From positions 23,462 through 87,461 of the forward strand of contig MPNW01000230.1 in the NCBI GenBank assembly GCA_011800805.1: a stretch of 64,000 bases of DNA, written 5' to 3'. Below the pieces are notes generated by a model, which worked only from the letters and a program-made list of their open reading frames with translations, ran no database searches and was not told where the DNA came from. The position numbers were made by a program, and so were the translations under genes. Position 1 is the stretch's first letter. Each line of letters starts with the position of its first letter. Shown piece by piece: positions 63,441 to 64,000 of the stretch. This stretch comes from Hirudo medicinalis. Lineage: Eukaryota; Annelida; Clitellata; Hirudinida; Hirudinidae.

Positions 63441-64000
63441 AAAACGCATAAGACTATTACACGCAACTAATCACTAAGCATTTTAAATATAATTTCTATG
63501 ACCTAAAACATTTAAACTCATAGGTTTTATATTTAATCGTAATGTGCTGCTCAATGAGAAATATTATGCAGTGAAGTTATTAATGAGGATTTGCGATTGC
63601 ATTTCATTGAATAAATTTGATGCTAGGAATAATAACCATAATATGTAAAAGCCAGTTCTTTAAAGGCCTGCAGCAAGGAACGTGTTCATTTCGATACATT
63701 CGAAGCAATCGGGTTTCAATAAAGAAAAATAGACTCAATCATCAGAACATAATTCACATTAAAATATCTATAATAAAAAACAGAAAATACATGGGTCAGT
63801 CTGTCCCAAGAACTTCTCCCAAACGGTGAACAATAGCGACTTGAAATTTCCACATCTAATTACTGACATGATTTACTAATATTCAAGTCCATCTGAATCG
63901 CTTAAAATTGTATTTACTCGAAGTAATTCCAATAGTTGCCGTGTAGTTTTGAAACTCAATTTTCAAATTAGAGAATAGTCTAAAAATACTAACACGGCAA

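Larger units (their letters stand above)
61078..64000. other. Right-end intergenic region dominated by transposon fossils
   Basis: Upstream of the MMP start. Apart from the elements listed separately (Penelope-like, Tigger-like, LINE), no host exon was found. The MMP promoter should lie in the first few hundred bases. Confidence 0.5.

Overview
The window is nuclear DNA from an animal, most likely an invertebrate. The genes are split by many short GT-AG introns, the non-coding DNA is AT-rich with long ATA/TAC microsatellites, and there are decayed LINE, Penelope-like and pogo/Tigger elements. The gene set (AUTS2 family, NAB co-repressor, SMUG1, furin, furin-activated MMP, a CARD adaptor) argues against plants, fungi and protists. 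The phylum cannot be fixed from sequence alone. All products were assigned by reading conserved motifs and by joining exons whose splice phases agree; no database search was possible.

Layout, left to right: a possible S/T/P-rich terminal exon (+, about 1.1-1.4 kb); EXOSC9 (-, 3.2-4.3 kb) head-to-head with POLD3 (+, 4.9-6.4 kb); a complete 16-exon furin-type proprotein convertase (-, 7.4-17.1 kb) head-to-head with SMUG1 (+, 18.2-19.8 kb); a NAB1/2-type co-repressor (-, 20.9-23.5 kb) with a decayed copy of its last exon beside it; a 6 kb gene-poor stretch with a foldback palindrome; a CARD protein (-, 29.7-33.5 kb) head-to-head with RSRC2 (+, 35.3-37.9 kb); an AUTS2/fibrosin-family gene (-, 38.2-42.6 kb) tail-to-tail with RSRC2 and head-to-head with an unrecognised 649-residue gene (+, 44.7-49.1 kb); and a secreted, furin-activated matrix metalloproteinase (-, 51.0-61.1 kb) whose 6 kb third intron carries a pogo-type transposon with its inverted ends and a LINE tail. 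The right end (61.4-63.5 kb) is a cluster of transposon fossils.

The genes serve separate cellular jobs: RNA exosome, replication polymerase delta, uracil repair, transcription/Polycomb regulation, RS-type splicing factor, and proteolysis. The one mechanistic link is furin and the MMP, whose propeptide ends in a furin-type RRKR site. The least explained loci are the orphan 649-residue gene and the CARD protein with its unfamiliar C-terminal half. The sequence shows no prokaryote-like operon, CRISPR array or defence system.
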